A DNA stretch of 64,000 nucleotides from Thalassotalea marina (GTDB lineage: Bacteria; Pseudomonadota; Gammaproteobacteria; Enterobacterales; Alteromonadaceae): contig NZ_BNCK01000006.1 in NCBI RefSeq assembly GCF_014656435.1, positions 126,001 to 190,000 of the forward strand, written 5' to 3'. The notes under the pieces are model-generated. The model was given only the letters and a program-made list of their open reading frames with translations. It was not told the origin of the DNA and searched no databases. Position 1 is the stretch's first letter, and every line of letters begins with the position of its first letter. The translations under genes were made by a program, and so were the position numbers. Below are positions 9,175 to 19,076 of the stretch, piece by piece.

Positions 9175-10524
9175 ATGACTGATATATGGTCTAGCCGTTT
9201 TTTTACTAAAATAGCCAAACGGCGCCATGATCATCGCAGCCCTTATCAACGTGATAGAGCAAGAATATTGCACTCAGCTGCGTTCAGACGATTGCAAAAT
9301 AAAACCCAAGTCATGGGCAGCGGGCAGAACGATTTTTATCGCACCCGCTTAACCCATAGCCTAGAGGCGTCACAAATTGGCTCAGGTATTAGTGCTCAAC
9401 TACGCGCTAAATACCCTGAATTATCTGCTGAGCTTTTTCCTCAAGACGACAGCTTAATTGAAGCGTTGTGTTTAGCGCATGATATTGGCCACCCACCTTT
9501 CGGCCACGGTGGTGAAATAGCACTACATTACATGATGAGAAATCATGGTGGCTTTGAGGGTAACGGGCAAACCTTTCGTATAGTCTCTCGTTTAGAGCCT
9601 TTCAGCGAAGGTTATGGCATGAACTTGTCCAGACGCACTTTGTTAGGATTACTGAAATACCCACAAACTTTGGATAATTTAAAATCAGCAATTACTCCTG
9701 CTGCGCCAAGTAATCTTAGGCAATTAAAAGCCAGTGAATGGCACCCGCCCAAAGGCGTTTACAGTGACGATAGTGAAACCTTAAACTGGTTACTCGAACC
9801 TCTCAACCAGAGTGATAGAGAACTATTCCAATCAAGTATGGCAAAAGATCAGTATCATCATGCAAAAACTTGTTTTAAGTCTCTAGATTGTTCAATGATG
9901 GAACTTGCCGATGATATTGCCTACGGCATACACGATTTAGAAGACGCTATTGTTACTGGAGTAGTCAATGCGTCAGATTTTATTCAGCATGTTGTTACAC
10001 CACTGCAAGCGATTGATGAACCTTGGCTTCAAGAAATTTGCCAGACATTAACTGACAAGTTATTTAGCCAAAAGCCCTATAAACAAAAAGAGGCTATTGG
10101 TTCTTTAGTTAACTATTTAATTACTGCAATTGAGTTAGTTGATTTAAACGAACGCCAAGCATTGCATTTTGAGCAACCTTTACTGCGTTACAACGCGATG
10201 TTGCCAGAGGTTGCCAATGCTGTACTCGATATTTTTAAAGGTTTTGTTTATCGTTTTGTTATTAGGCAACCTGCCATTCAACAAATTGAATATCGTGGCC
10301 AACAGGTCGTCATGGAATTATTTGAAGCCTTATCATCTGATCCAGAAAGGCTTTTACCAAATTTTGCCAAACAGCAATGGTTAAGTGCGATGGATAAAGA
10401 GCAGAACGCCCAGCGAGCTATTGCCGATTATGTAGCAAGTATGACCGATGATTTTGCGGCATCGCTTTATCAAACGCTTTTTATGCCAGACAGTAAACAG
10501 TCAATGTCTTGGTTAAACATCTAA
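9175..10524 (+). CDS. dgt: dGTPase-like HD-domain triphosphohydrolase
   Basis: HD-superfamily enzyme expected to cleave dGTP (or other dNTPs) to deoxynucleoside and triphosphate. The metal-binding residues are seen as TRLTHSLEAS, AHDIGHPPFGHGGE and ELADDIAYGIHDLEDA, a complete H...HD...D set. The 449 residues fit the shorter dGTPase-like group (about 440-450) rather than the about 505-residue E. coli Dgt. This group includes the Shewanella putrefaciens enzyme shown to defend against phage by depleting dNTPs, so a defence role is possible but not shown here. AAGGAAATTT precedes the ATG. The gene appears monocistronic and ends at a strong bidirectional terminator. Confidence 0.9.
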   Translation: MTDIWSSRFFTKIAKRRHDHRSPYQRDRARILHSAAFRRLQNKTQVMGSGQNDFYRTRLTHSLEASQIGSGISAQLRAKYPELSAELFPQDDSLIEALCLAHDIGHPPFGHGGEIALHYMMRNHGGFEGNGQTFRIVSRLEPFSEGYGMNLSRRTLLGLLKYPQTLDNLKSAITPAAPSNLRQLKASEWHPPKGVYSDDSETLNWLLEPLNQSDRELFQSSMAKDQYHHAKTCFKSLDCSMMELADDIAYGIHDLEDAIVTGVVNASDFIQHVVTPLQAIDEPWLQEICQTLTDKLFSQKPYKQKEAIGSLVNYLITAIELVDLNERQALHFEQPLLRYNAMLPEVANAVLDIFKGFVYRFVIRQPAIQQIEYRGQQVVMELFEALSSDPERLLPNFAKQQWLSAMDKEQNAQRAIADYVASMTDDFAASLYQTLFMPDSKQSMSWLNI

Positions 10525-10530
10525 TGGTCA

Positions 10531-10570
10531 AAAGAGAAGTTGTTACTTAAAACAACTTCTCTTTCTCTTT
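10531..10570. terminator. Bidirectional terminator between dgt and S41 peptidase
   Basis: A perfect stem, AAAGAGAAGTTGTT with AACAACTTCTCTTT around a 6-base loop, with T-rich sequence after it on both strands. It lies between two convergent genes. Confidence 0.85.
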
Positions 10571-10572
10571 TG

Positions 10573-12783
10573 TTAATGCGACTTAATAACTTCAATCGCT
10601 TTTTCTAACACTTCATCTCGACCTGCTTTAATGCCAGAAATTGTAGGCAAAACTTCAATGTCTGGCACTATGCCGACACGCTGAGTTTCTGTGCCATCGG
10701 GGTAATATACACCGATACCAGAAATATAAGTAACCAACCCACCAGGTAGCTCAATTGGTGATACATTTCCGTCTGCTGCGGCAGTTGTACTACCAACTAT
10801 TGTAGTTTTTTTACTTGCTCTAAAGGCCATTGCAGTATATTCGGATTGGCTTTGGGATATTTCATTGACTAAAACAACCACCTTTCCCTTATAGTGTGAA
10901 TCAGCTGGTGGAATATTACTGCCACTACGAAAATTAAATTCGCCAGGGTTATTCAGATTTGCCACAGTAAACTTAGCAAATGCTGTTGGGCTATCAACTA
11001 AAAAACCACCGAGTGAAAATGGCACAAAGGTACTTGGGTAATTACGAATATCAATAATAATGCCCTTGGTATCAGCAAATTCTTTTTTTATCGCTTCCAC
11101 CTCTTCAGGCGTGATGTTTTTCAACGTGACATAACCAATATTATTGTCTAACATCTTGTAGCTTTTACCCTTAGGTTCCCTACGATACTTGCTGTACACA
11201 AAGAGCTCTTCTTGGGGATACAATGCTAAGGTTTGCTTTTCTAAGGTCTTATCTCGAATAAATTCGATGTCGACAGTTTTATTGTTAGAACGTAATAGAT
11301 CTGGAGCAATATCTCGAAGCTTAGTTGGGTAATTTGACGCTGGATAATCCACTAGACGCTGTTCGATCAGTTTATCAACTGAAGTGTCATTAATTGTAGT
11401 GATCACATCACCAATATTAAGCCCTACTTTTTTGGCCATTGCATCATTTTCAGTTTTACTCTCGGTGTAGTAATCAGCAACGACTAGTTTTCCTTCTATC
11501 ATTCGCGTGTATACAGGTGGGAAATATTTCCCTTTTTCAGCTTCAAATTTTTCATCACCTTTGTAAACATTTGCATGAGTATCTTGTACTTCCCCTACTA
11601 ACCGTACTGCCAATCTTTCATAGGCAAGTTCACTATTTGCATTAACAAACAGCGGAACATATTCAGTTAATACTTCATGCCAATTTTTATCAATAAGATG
11701 TTTATATGGGAAGTAATATTGAATCATATTCCAATACCTGAACAAAGATAACAATCTAAAGCCATCATCAGGGAAAGGCATTTTGCTATATTCATTTTCT
11801 CGAATGAAATCCGGGTTACCAACACCACCGTCGGCAATGTAAAAATGTCGGCCTTGATGTCGATTTTGGTATACAAAGTTGAGTTTGTCTTGGAGTTCTC
11901 TCGAAAGATTCGATCCAATCCAACTGTGATCGGGTTTTAAAACTGCGTCTTCGCTTGTCGCTTGACACTGAGTGCACAGCTCAACATCACCTAAATTTTT
12001 AATCCAATTTAACAAGAACTGATCGCGCTCATGGTTTGTTGTCGCCTTCATATAATCAGGCAAAACCCGAAATAACTGATAGTCCCAGTTGTACCCCCCT
12101 GTCGCGACAGCTGGGTGATGATATTTTAAGAAACCCCAAACTTTACCCAATAAGGCTAAATTTGCAATTTTCTCTTGATTGAGTGCTGACAACTCAATGC
12201 CAGAGCCTTGATCAAACGCCGTATCTTTTTCAGCGGCTAACGCTTGTTTTTCATCAGCTATCGGTTTTCCATCAACTAGCAGCTCCATATTATCAAACCA
12301 TACTTTACCTTCGCCAGCCAACATACCACCAATTATTACTCTCTTTGCCTCTGCCGACTTGTAAGGTACGGTTATCTCATATCGTTGCCAGTCAGTAGTT
12401 CCAATAACAGGTGTTCTTTCCATGGTATCAAAGGCAATACTTGGCTCTATTCTGACCATCAAGGCTGCTCTACCATTTGTCACCCCTTCGGTTTTAATGT
12501 AACCGCGCAAGGTAATAGTTTCCCCATCGAAGGTGACAGGAATTGCCTGAGCCCAAGCAGCAAAACCAGACTGCTCACCTGTATGTTCAATTGATACCGA
12601 ATGCTCTCCTGACTGCACGGTGGTTTCATCTATAGAAAGCTTGAATTCAGATACTTTGCCAGCCTTTAGCCATCCGACCGGCGTACCATTATATAACTGT
12701 TCAAAATCCAAGTTTCCTGCTGACGACTGTGCCAATAATGGAAAAGAAACTAAACAGCTGAGCGCTAAACTTATCCCCTTCAT
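10573..12783 (-). CDS. Exported S41-family (C-terminal processing) peptidase
   Basis: A 736-residue exported protease. A signal peptide (about 1-18) is followed by a carbohydrate-binding-like beta-sandwich (about 22-170), a helical S41 N-terminal region containing a CTQC pair near residue 275, a PDZ-like segment (around 430-500, with KKVGLNIGDVITTIND) and the S41 tail-protease domain (about 540-735). The likely nucleophile is the serine in NEISQSQSEYTAMAF, and GSTTAAADGN is the typical downstream loop. It probably trims peptides in the periplasm or at the cell surface; the substrate is unknown. It stands alone, convergent to dgt. Confidence 0.87.
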   Translation of the reverse strand: MKGISLALSCLVSFPLLAQSSAGNLDFEQLYNGTPVGWLKAGKVSEFKLSIDETTVQSGEHSVSIEHTGEQSGFAAWAQAIPVTFDGETITLRGYIKTEGVTNGRAALMVRIEPSIAFDTMERTPVIGTTDWQRYEITVPYKSAEAKRVIIGGMLAGEGKVWFDNMELLVDGKPIADEKQALAAEKDTAFDQGSGIELSALNQEKIANLALLGKVWGFLKYHHPAVATGGYNWDYQLFRVLPDYMKATTNHERDQFLLNWIKNLGDVELCTQCQATSEDAVLKPDHSWIGSNLSRELQDKLNFVYQNRHQGRHFYIADGGVGNPDFIRENEYSKMPFPDDGFRLLSLFRYWNMIQYYFPYKHLIDKNWHEVLTEYVPLFVNANSELAYERLAVRLVGEVQDTHANVYKGDEKFEAEKGKYFPPVYTRMIEGKLVVADYYTESKTENDAMAKKVGLNIGDVITTINDTSVDKLIEQRLVDYPASNYPTKLRDIAPDLLRSNNKTVDIEFIRDKTLEKQTLALYPQEELFVYSKYRREPKGKSYKMLDNNIGYVTLKNITPEEVEAIKKEFADTKGIIIDIRNYPSTFVPFSLGGFLVDSPTAFAKFTVANLNNPGEFNFRSGSNIPPADSHYKGKVVVLVNEISQSQSEYTAMAFRASKKTTIVGSTTAAADGNVSPIELPGGLVTYISGIGVYYPDGTETQRVGIVPDIEVLPTISGIKAGRDEVLEKAIEVIKSH

Positions 12784-12922
12784 TTTTTACATCCATTTTT
12801 TGTTATTTATTGATTTGATTATTTATTCCTCTTTACTTAACCATAATTTACGAAAAATGTCGTAATGAAAATAAAATTTAATCTAGTGATAAATGTAACA
12901 AGATACTTCATAAAACAACTCA

Positions 12923-14272
12923 TCACAGGAAAGTTACTAAGCACTTAGTGCCTCCTAAGCTTTCACTGGTCATAAGTTCTATTTTGGCGCCATAGTGAGA
13001 CAATATTTCTTTAGTGATGGCCAAACCTAAACCACTGCCGTTTAAATTTGATGCGTCAGCTCGATAAAAACGTTCAAATACTTTTTCTCTTAACGCGGGT
13101 TCTATTCCCATTCCAGAGTCTTCGATACTGATTTGCCTCTCTTCTAACGTCACTACAATAGTTGTTTCATTTGGGCAATGTTTTATAGCGTTTTCTATTA
13201 AGTTTTTAATCACCACTGATATTTCACCTTCATCGACATTAACTACACAGGAAGGTACTTTATTTACAAATTCCAATTGATGATCTAATTCCATTGCAAG
13301 TGGTACTAACATGCCCATAACATCCTTTATCACTGGCAAGAGATCGACATTTTGACTTTTGCGTTCAGCAATATTTTGTGCGCGCGATAAATCTAGAAGT
13401 TGCTCAACTATGCGCGCCATATACTTAGTATCTGTCATTAATTCTTGTTTGAGCTTAGATTCTTCAAGAGACAACTGAAGGCGGCTCAGCAATACTGTTA
13501 ACGGCGTTCTTAATTCATGAGCAGCATCGGCTATAAATCGCTTTTGCTCATTAAAAACACCTTCTACTTTTTCTAGGGCTTGATTAAAAGCCTTTGCTAT
13601 GGGTAAAAACTCTGTCGGTAAGTTTTCCGTGGTTACACGTTGAGTTAAATTTTCTGGTTGAATGCGTGACACTTGACTCGACAAGCTTTTTACAGGCTTA
13701 ACGATCAATTTTATAGCAACAATATTCACCGTTAAAAACAAGATAAAAGCAATAGCTATCGCAAATGTTGAAGAGTCCATAACAGCAGGTAGAATGGCTT
13801 CATTAGCAAGTTGACCAATCAATTTAGTCTGCGCCAGATCTAGCCAATATGCTTTTTCTTGTATATGAATTTCTGTTCGGTAACCATTTAGGTCAGGATC
13901 TGACAAATTGTAAAAACCGGCTGCAACTTCCAGCGGTATTTTATCGATTAGCGCACTTTTTACGCCTTCAGGGGCTGATCTAAAGACTTCTTTGCCACTT
14001 TCTTTTTCAATTAGTCGATAGCCCATATTGGAATAAAGTGCATCAAAGCCCCACTTTAGTACCACTTCTGAATCATCAATATTTACTTTACCGGTATCAT
14101 CAATATAAAAAGATTGTTCAATATCTGACGATAGCCCCTGTAAACTTCCCTGTGAAGCTAATTCAGCAAAGTCTTCTGAAATCAAATAAAATACCGTGAA
14201 TAAAGTGCCAAATAACAAGGTGCCGGTAACAATAAAATAAACCAGTAGTTTATAGGCGATAGACTGGCGAAT
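12923..14272 (-). CDS. Sensor histidine kinase of the RND efflux operon
   Basis: QseC/PmrB-type kinase. A first membrane helix, a periplasmic region of about 130 residues, a second helix (about 151-173 counted from the TTG at 14218), HAMP, HisKA with the phosphoacceptor His in DAAHELRTPL (residue 234) and an ATPase domain with NLIENAIKH, DSGMGI and GSGLGLAI. Its start is unclear. The first canonical start in frame (TTG, 14218) falls inside helix 1, yet the frame continues upstream with IRQSIAYKLLVYF, which looks like the real N-terminus, beginning at or near ATT 14272 and just after the response-regulator stop codon. It is the last gene of a five-gene operon and likely senses envelope stress or a pump substrate. 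Confidence 0.82.
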   Translation of the reverse strand: MRQSIAYKLLVYFIVTGTLLFGTLFTVFYLISEDFAELASQGSLQGLSSDIEQSFYIDDTGKVNIDDSEVVLKWGFDALYSNMGYRLIEKESGKEVFRSAPEGVKSALIDKIPLEVAAGFYNLSDPDLNGYRTEIHIQEKAYWLDLAQTKLIGQLANEAILPAVMDSSTFAIAIAFILFLTVNIVAIKLIVKPVKSLSSQVSRIQPENLTQRVTTENLPTEFLPIAKAFNQALEKVEGVFNEQKRFIADAAHELRTPLTVLLSRLQLSLEESKLKQELMTDTKYMARIVEQLLDLSRAQNIAERKSQNVDLLPVIKDVMGMLVPLAMELDHQLEFVNKVPSCVVNVDEGEISVVIKNLIENAIKHCPNETTIVVTLEERQISIEDSGMGIEPALREKVFERFYRADASNLNGSGLGLAITKEILSHYGAKIELMTSESLGGTKCLVTFL

Positions 14273-14276
14273 ACCT

Positions 14277-14942
14277 TTACTTAAAAATATAACCTATCCC
14301 TCGTATTGTTTTAATTTCAGCAAGAGCACCACTGTCTTTGATCTTTTTTCGAACTCTATGCATTGCAACTTGTAGCGCATTTTCAGTTAATTCATAACCA
14401 TTTTGATAGATATTATTTTCGAGCGCTTCTCGAGACACCGTCATACCTATATTACGTAACAAATATTCCAAGATAGCTAACTCGGTTTTGCCGAGCATAA
14501 TATTTTTGCCATCAACCGTTACCGTTTTGCTGATCAAATCTAAAGCAATATTGCTATGTTCTAACTTACTGCTCGACAAAACGTTTGGGCGTCGCAACAA
14601 TGCTTTTACTCTGGCAATAAGTTCATCAATGGCAAAGGGCTTCACTAAATAATCATCTGCGCCGCCGTCCAATCCTTTGATCCTATCTTGTACACCACCA
14701 CGAGCAGTGAGCACTAAAACAGGTACCATGTTGTTGTCACGCCTGAACATTTTTAACACATCCATGCCATCGCCATCAGGTAGACCTAAATCAAGAATGA
14801 CCGCAGAATATTGGTTTTCACTGATAAGTAATTTCAACTCACCAACTGAACGGGCAATATCAGATAAAAAACCTTCTCTTCGCAGTGCCTCATGAATAAA
14901 AGCCGCGAGTTCACCATTGTCTTCCGTAATTAGAACTCTCAT
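14277..14942 (-). CDS. OmpR/PhoB-family response regulator of the RND operon
   Basis: A 221-residue regulator: receiver domain (about 1-115, Asp51 in VILDLGLPDGDG, Lys in YLVKPF) and C-terminal winged-helix DNA-binding domain (about 125-220, ending RVRKKIKDSGALAEIKTIRG-type). It most resembles the QseB/PmrA branch. It starts 1 base after the RND pump stop codon and is followed directly by its kinase. It probably autoregulates the operon; 11-bp-phased repeats upstream of mipA are a fitting binding site. Confidence 0.92.
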   Translation of the reverse strand: MRVLITEDNGELAAFIHEALRREGFLSDIARSVGELKLLISENQYSAVILDLGLPDGDGMDVLKMFRRDNNMVPVLVLTARGGVQDRIKGLDGGADDYLVKPFAIDELIARVKALLRRPNVLSSSKLEHSNIALDLISKTVTVDGKNIMLGKTELAILEYLLRNIGMTVSREALENNIYQNGYELTENALQVAMHRVRKKIKDSGALAEIKTIRGIGYIFK

Positions 14943-14943
14943 C

Positions 14944-17900
14944 TTAACTACCTGTTTTTATTTTACTTTCGTTCAATGTTACCAAAAGGATTGCAGGAAA
15001 AACAATCAAAGTTAACACCGTAGATGTTACCATCCCACCTATCATGGTCCACGCCATTGGTGGCCATAATGGACTCTCTGGCGACGTTAGCGGGATCATA
15101 CCCACAGTCGTAGTAACTGCCGTCAACATTACAGGCCTAAACCTATCTTTTACTGCATGTTCAATGGCTTCTGCCAGCGTCATGTAACGTGTTCTAATAT
15201 TGGTAATAACACAATCCACTAAAATGATAGCAGTGTTAACAACAATCCCCGTTAACGCCAAAACTCCTAACAACGCCATAAAGCCAAAATTTAACCCAAC
15301 CATAGACAATGCGGGTGCCACACCGATCAAAGCCATAGGAATAGTGATCAACACTAATGCTGCAATACGATATGAGTTAAACTGAATCATTAACGCACTA
15401 AACAATAAAATAATGCCGGCAGGTAAAGCTTTTATTAAAGCATCATTAGACTCTCCTTCCTCTTCGGCTTCACCACCAAGGCTTATCATCACATCATATT
15501 TTTGCTCAATATCGTTGATCCCGGTCATTAGAGTCTCTAGGACTTGTTCTTCATCTGCACTATCAACAACATCAGCTTTAACAGCAAAAGACTTAAAGCC
15601 ATCTTTGCGACTTAAAATTGGCGCTTGCGCAGTCAATTTAGGTTCTATAAATAATGAAACAGGCAGCAACGTATGGTCTTGACTTATAAGCACGGTAGAC
15701 ATCAATTCGTCTATATTTCGAGAGCCTACTGTTACTTTATCTACCACAACGACAGGTAATAATTCTTGCTGCGTTGAAATTTTAGTGCTTTCAATGCCGG
15801 TGCTACGCCAGCGTATATAGTTTGATAGTTCAGTTCGAGAGATTCCTGATTTCATTAAATCTTCATCGATTACATCAAACTCTACACTTGGTTTGCCTAT
15901 TATATAGTTTCGACGACTGTCCACCGTATCTGGGTGAGTGTCTATCAGGGTAAAAATATCTTCTGCCGCCGCCAGTAATGATGTTCTGTCATCTCCTAAT
16001 ACCCTTACTTCTATCGGAGCTTCGATAGGTGGCCCTTGTCCGATTTGCCTTGCTCTAATTCTGGTACTAGCAAACTTATCAGATAAGGATTGGTTAAATT
16101 TTTTAACTAAATCAGCGACTTCTTGACTTGAATTAGTTTCAACAACAACTCGAGCTATATACGGCGCATTGGGCGATTCAGACAAGTTGTAGTAAAACCT
16201 TGGGCCTGAATTACCTACAAATGACGTTAAACTTTTGATGCTGTATTCGTCTCGAATGTATCGTTCAACTTGCTGAACAATAGAGTCAGTTGCTTTAAAG
16301 CTTGAGCCAAAACTTCCCTCTATATCGATGATGACTTGATTACGACTCGATTTAGGAAAAAATTCACCTTTACCACCTCCCGCTAGGCTCGACAACATAA
16401 CGGCAAGTACAACAAAGGTGACAATAGTGACTTTAGGAAATTGAATGCTTAATCGCGCAACTTTCTCCCCACCAAAATGAAACCAGCGAGAGCTTTGGTC
16501 AATATGAAAGTTTTTCACCTTGTTTGTCATTGTTGGCAATAAAACCAAGGCATAAAAATAGCTAGTTAATATTGCTAAGATCACCATAACAGGGATCATA
16601 CGGACAAAATCTGCCACGCTACCTTTAGATAGTAACAAAGGAACAAAAGCGGCGATTGTGGTAATCGTTGACGTTGCCAATGGTTTAGCCAATTCGCTGA
16701 TCGCCCGACGAGATGAAGCAAAACTCGACATGCCATAAGAACGGTATTTGGCGATTAACTCAGACATGACAATGCTATTATCGACCATTAACCCTAAACT
16801 GATAACTAAACCAGCTATCGACATTTGTTCTAATACACCACCAAGCATGCCAAACAGGGCGATAGAAGTAAGCGCTATTGCCGGTATTGTTACACTGACA
16901 ACAGCAGCCAACGTAGGCGACATCAGAAGAAACAATACGATACCGCCCCCCATACTCGCTATAAGTAAAGATTGACTTAGGCCATCACGTCGCTCTTTGG
17001 TCCACTGTGGTTGGAAAAATATTGGACGTAAAGTAAATGCTTGTTGTTGCGCGTTTAACTGCTCAACGATTGCTAACAACTCTTCACCAAATTCCACTGA
17101 ACGTATTTGGTTTGGCGGAACAACAATGGATAATCCGATCGCTGGCTTGCTATTAACACGAAAGCTTTCAGTTTCAACAACCGCAGGCGTTTGCACCACT
17201 GTTGCAATTTGAGCTAAACGTGAAACATTTCCATCGGCTAGTTTAATGTTGATATCATTTAATGCATCAATACTATCAATGCGTGTAACTGGTGAAATGC
17301 TCGTTAGATAGTTCTCTTGTAGCAAAGTACCAGTTGATTTAAGACTATTGGCATCAGCAATTTGCTCAGCGATCTCAATTGGTGATAAACCAAGCTCTAT
17401 CATTGACGACTGTGGGAACAGCACTTGTATTTGTTGATCGCTAGCACCTATGATTTCTATCTTTCGAATTTGCTCGAGCTTATATAGATGATCTCGCACT
17501 GATAAAGCATATTCTCGAGCTTTCAATAGAGGTAGCTTTGTGTCAATTGCTAACAATATACCTGCTGTGTCCTGTGCTCGATCGTGAAGTTTAAATTCAG
17601 TAACAATTGACGAAAACTCGCTTTCAACGCCTTGCATTTGTTCCCTAACTCTCTGCCAAGCGGACCTCGTATCATAAATCGCTTCTTTTAGCTCTAAATT
17701 AATCATTGCAACGCCTTCGGCGATTTGCACGTCAACGCCACCAAGTTCGTCGACACCTGACAATGCCCGCTCAACAGGTAATACCACAGAACTTTCAATA
17801 GCACTGGGCGACAAACCTGGCGCAACGATGGTGATAAAGCCATTTCGATATGGAAAAAATGGGTCTTCTTGTTCGTTAATAGAAAACCAGGCAAATATTC

Positions 17901-17976
17901 CTGTCACACTCAGTATGAAAACTAAGCCAAATACCAAACGCTCATGACAAAACCACAAGTTTGTTTTGTGTTCCAT
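14944..17976 (-). CDS. RND efflux pump, inner-membrane permease
   Basis: A 1010-residue AcrB/MexB-type (HAE) proton-driven exporter. The N-terminal helix precedes NEQEDPFFPYRNGFI, which replaces the common P-x-x-P-P segment, and the VAPGLSPSAIESSVVLPVE segment is typical. Two large periplasmic loops each precede a six-helix bundle. The proton-relay acid pair region is seen in GLMVDNSIVM, with GIVVNTAIILVD in the second half. It sits 11 bases after the adaptor gene. The sequence resembles the divergent efflux RND permeases common in marine gammaproteobacteria rather than AcrB itself, so the substrate is open. No outer-membrane TolC-type gene is in the operon. Confidence 0.93.
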   Translation of the reverse strand: MEHKTNLWFCHERLVFGLVFILSVTGIFAWFSINEQEDPFFPYRNGFITIVAPGLSPSAIESSVVLPVERALSGVDELGGVDVQIAEGVAMINLELKEAIYDTRSAWQRVREQMQGVESEFSSIVTEFKLHDRAQDTAGILLAIDTKLPLLKAREYALSVRDHLYKLEQIRKIEIIGASDQQIQVLFPQSSMIELGLSPIEIAEQIADANSLKSTGTLLQENYLTSISPVTRIDSIDALNDINIKLADGNVSRLAQIATVVQTPAVVETESFRVNSKPAIGLSIVVPPNQIRSVEFGEELLAIVEQLNAQQQAFTLRPIFFQPQWTKERRDGLSQSLLIASMGGGIVLFLLMSPTLAAVVSVTIPAIALTSIALFGMLGGVLEQMSIAGLVISLGLMVDNSIVMSELIAKYRSYGMSSFASSRRAISELAKPLATSTITTIAAFVPLLLSKGSVADFVRMIPVMVILAILTSYFYALVLLPTMTNKVKNFHIDQSSRWFHFGGEKVARLSIQFPKVTIVTFVVLAVMLSSLAGGGKGEFFPKSSRNQVIIDIEGSFGSSFKATDSIVQQVERYIRDEYSIKSLTSFVGNSGPRFYYNLSESPNAPYIARVVVETNSSQEVADLVKKFNQSLSDKFASTRIRARQIGQGPPIEAPIEVRVLGDDRTSLLAAAEDIFTLIDTHPDTVDSRRNYIIGKPSVEFDVIDEDLMKSGISRTELSNYIRWRSTGIESTKISTQQELLPVVVVDKVTVGSRNIDELMSTVLISQDHTLLPVSLFIEPKLTAQAPILSRKDGFKSFAVKADVVDSADEEQVLETLMTGINDIEQKYDVMISLGGEAEEEGESNDALIKALPAGIILLFSALMIQFNSYRIAALVLITIPMALIGVAPALSMVGLNFGFMALLGVLALTGIVVNTAIILVDCVITNIRTRYMTLAEAIEHAVKDRFRPVMLTAVTTTVGMIPLTSPESPLWPPMAWTMIGGMVTSTVLTLIVFPAILLVTLNESKIKTGS

Positions 17977-17987
17977 GGTTTCCTCCC

Positions 17988-19076
17988 TTACAAAGAACTC
18001 AAATTCATCGGAATATTGATTTCACTATTGAGTAGCAACTTATCAGAGGCCAAAATATTGGCCTTGATCACAGCATTGGTATCGGTTAAATCAATAAGCG
18101 TTACAGGAACTTTGGTTAACTCGTTGTCGAGCTTAACAACATATGACTGGCCTGATGGTGTATAGCGAATAGTTCGATAATCCACCTGAAAAGCAGTTGA
18201 TTTATCAACAGTTAGCGAAAGCACACTTTTTAAACCGACATATTGTTCTTGGGGATTAACCAACTCAAACGTCAGTTTGTGTAAAGCAACACCAACTTGT
18301 GTTGGTAGTGCTCTCTCAATGGCAACGACCTCAACACTTTTATCTAATGCAGTGAAATACATTGTCGCTTTTGTACCCAGCGGTACTTTAGTTGCCACTT
18401 TTTCAGGCACAAGATAGCTTGCTTTAAGGCGATTAGTCGACTCAAAACGCAGCATGGGCTGACCAGCATCTATAAAGTCACCATCTCGTTTAAAAAGCCT
18501 AGCTACAACGCCAGATTCTTTTGCGACAATTTGCAAATTATTTAACTGTGTCTCCAGTTGTTCAACGCGTGCTTGTGCTTGCTTCACTTCTTGTTTGTCT
18601 ACAGCAAATGTGCGGGTAATTTGTTCAAAAGCTTGTTGAGAAATAACTCCTCTCTTTACAAGTTCTTTGCCCCGCAGTTTATCTTCCTGACTAAAATTAA
18701 ACTTAGCTTTCGCTTTTTCTCGATTTGCGTATGCCTTAGTTAACTCTTTTGACAAATTCGGTGAATAGAGAGTCGCTAGCACTTGACCAACGTCAACAAA
18801 TTGCCCTTCAACAACCTTAACCGACTCAATACGACCTGCTTCAAAAAATGACGGTAACGTAGAGCTAAAACCAGTAACCACACTATAAAACTGATAATTA
18901 TTTGTATGCTCTACAGGTAAAGGCAAACTAGAAGCTAAATTCTCCTTCTCACTATGCTGTTTCTGAGCGTCGATGACAGTAGTGCTTTCATTGTCACAAC
19001 CACTGCCAGTTATGGCTATCAGACTAACAAAAATGAGCCTGATAAAATTTAGTAAATGACTAAAATGCATAAACAT
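17988..19076 (-). CDS. RND efflux periplasmic adaptor (membrane fusion) protein
   Basis: A 362-residue adaptor linking the RND pump to an outer-membrane channel. The N-terminus carries a hydrophobic signal ending ITGSGC, a slightly atypical lipobox, so it is probably a lipoprotein. A barrel-sandwich part (about 65-95 and 165-210, with VVEGQFVDVGQVLATLYSP), an alpha-hairpin coiled coil (about 100-165, rich in K, E and Q) and a beta-barrel follow. Its start overlaps the mipA-like stop by 17 bases, indicating translational coupling. Confidence 0.9.
   Translation of the reverse strand: MFMHFSHLLNFIRLIFVSLIAITGSGCDNESTTVIDAQKQHSEKENLASSLPLPVEHTNNYQFYSVVTGFSSTLPSFFEAGRIESVKVVEGQFVDVGQVLATLYSPNLSKELTKAYANREKAKAKFNFSQEDKLRGKELVKRGVISQQAFEQITRTFAVDKQEVKQAQARVEQLETQLNNLQIVAKESGVVARLFKRDGDFIDAGQPMLRFESTNRLKASYLVPEKVATKVPLGTKATMYFTALDKSVEVVAIERALPTQVGVALHKLTFELVNPQEQYVGLKSVLSLTVDKSTAFQVDYRTIRYTPSGQSYVVKLDNELTKVPVTLIDLTDTNAVIKANILASDKLLLNSEINIPMNLSSL

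Noticed and set aside
11439-12865. Several plus-strand frames of 60-80 codons opposite the S41 peptidase
   Set aside because: They are antisense shadows of the peptidase gene with no ribosome binding site or recognisable protein pattern.
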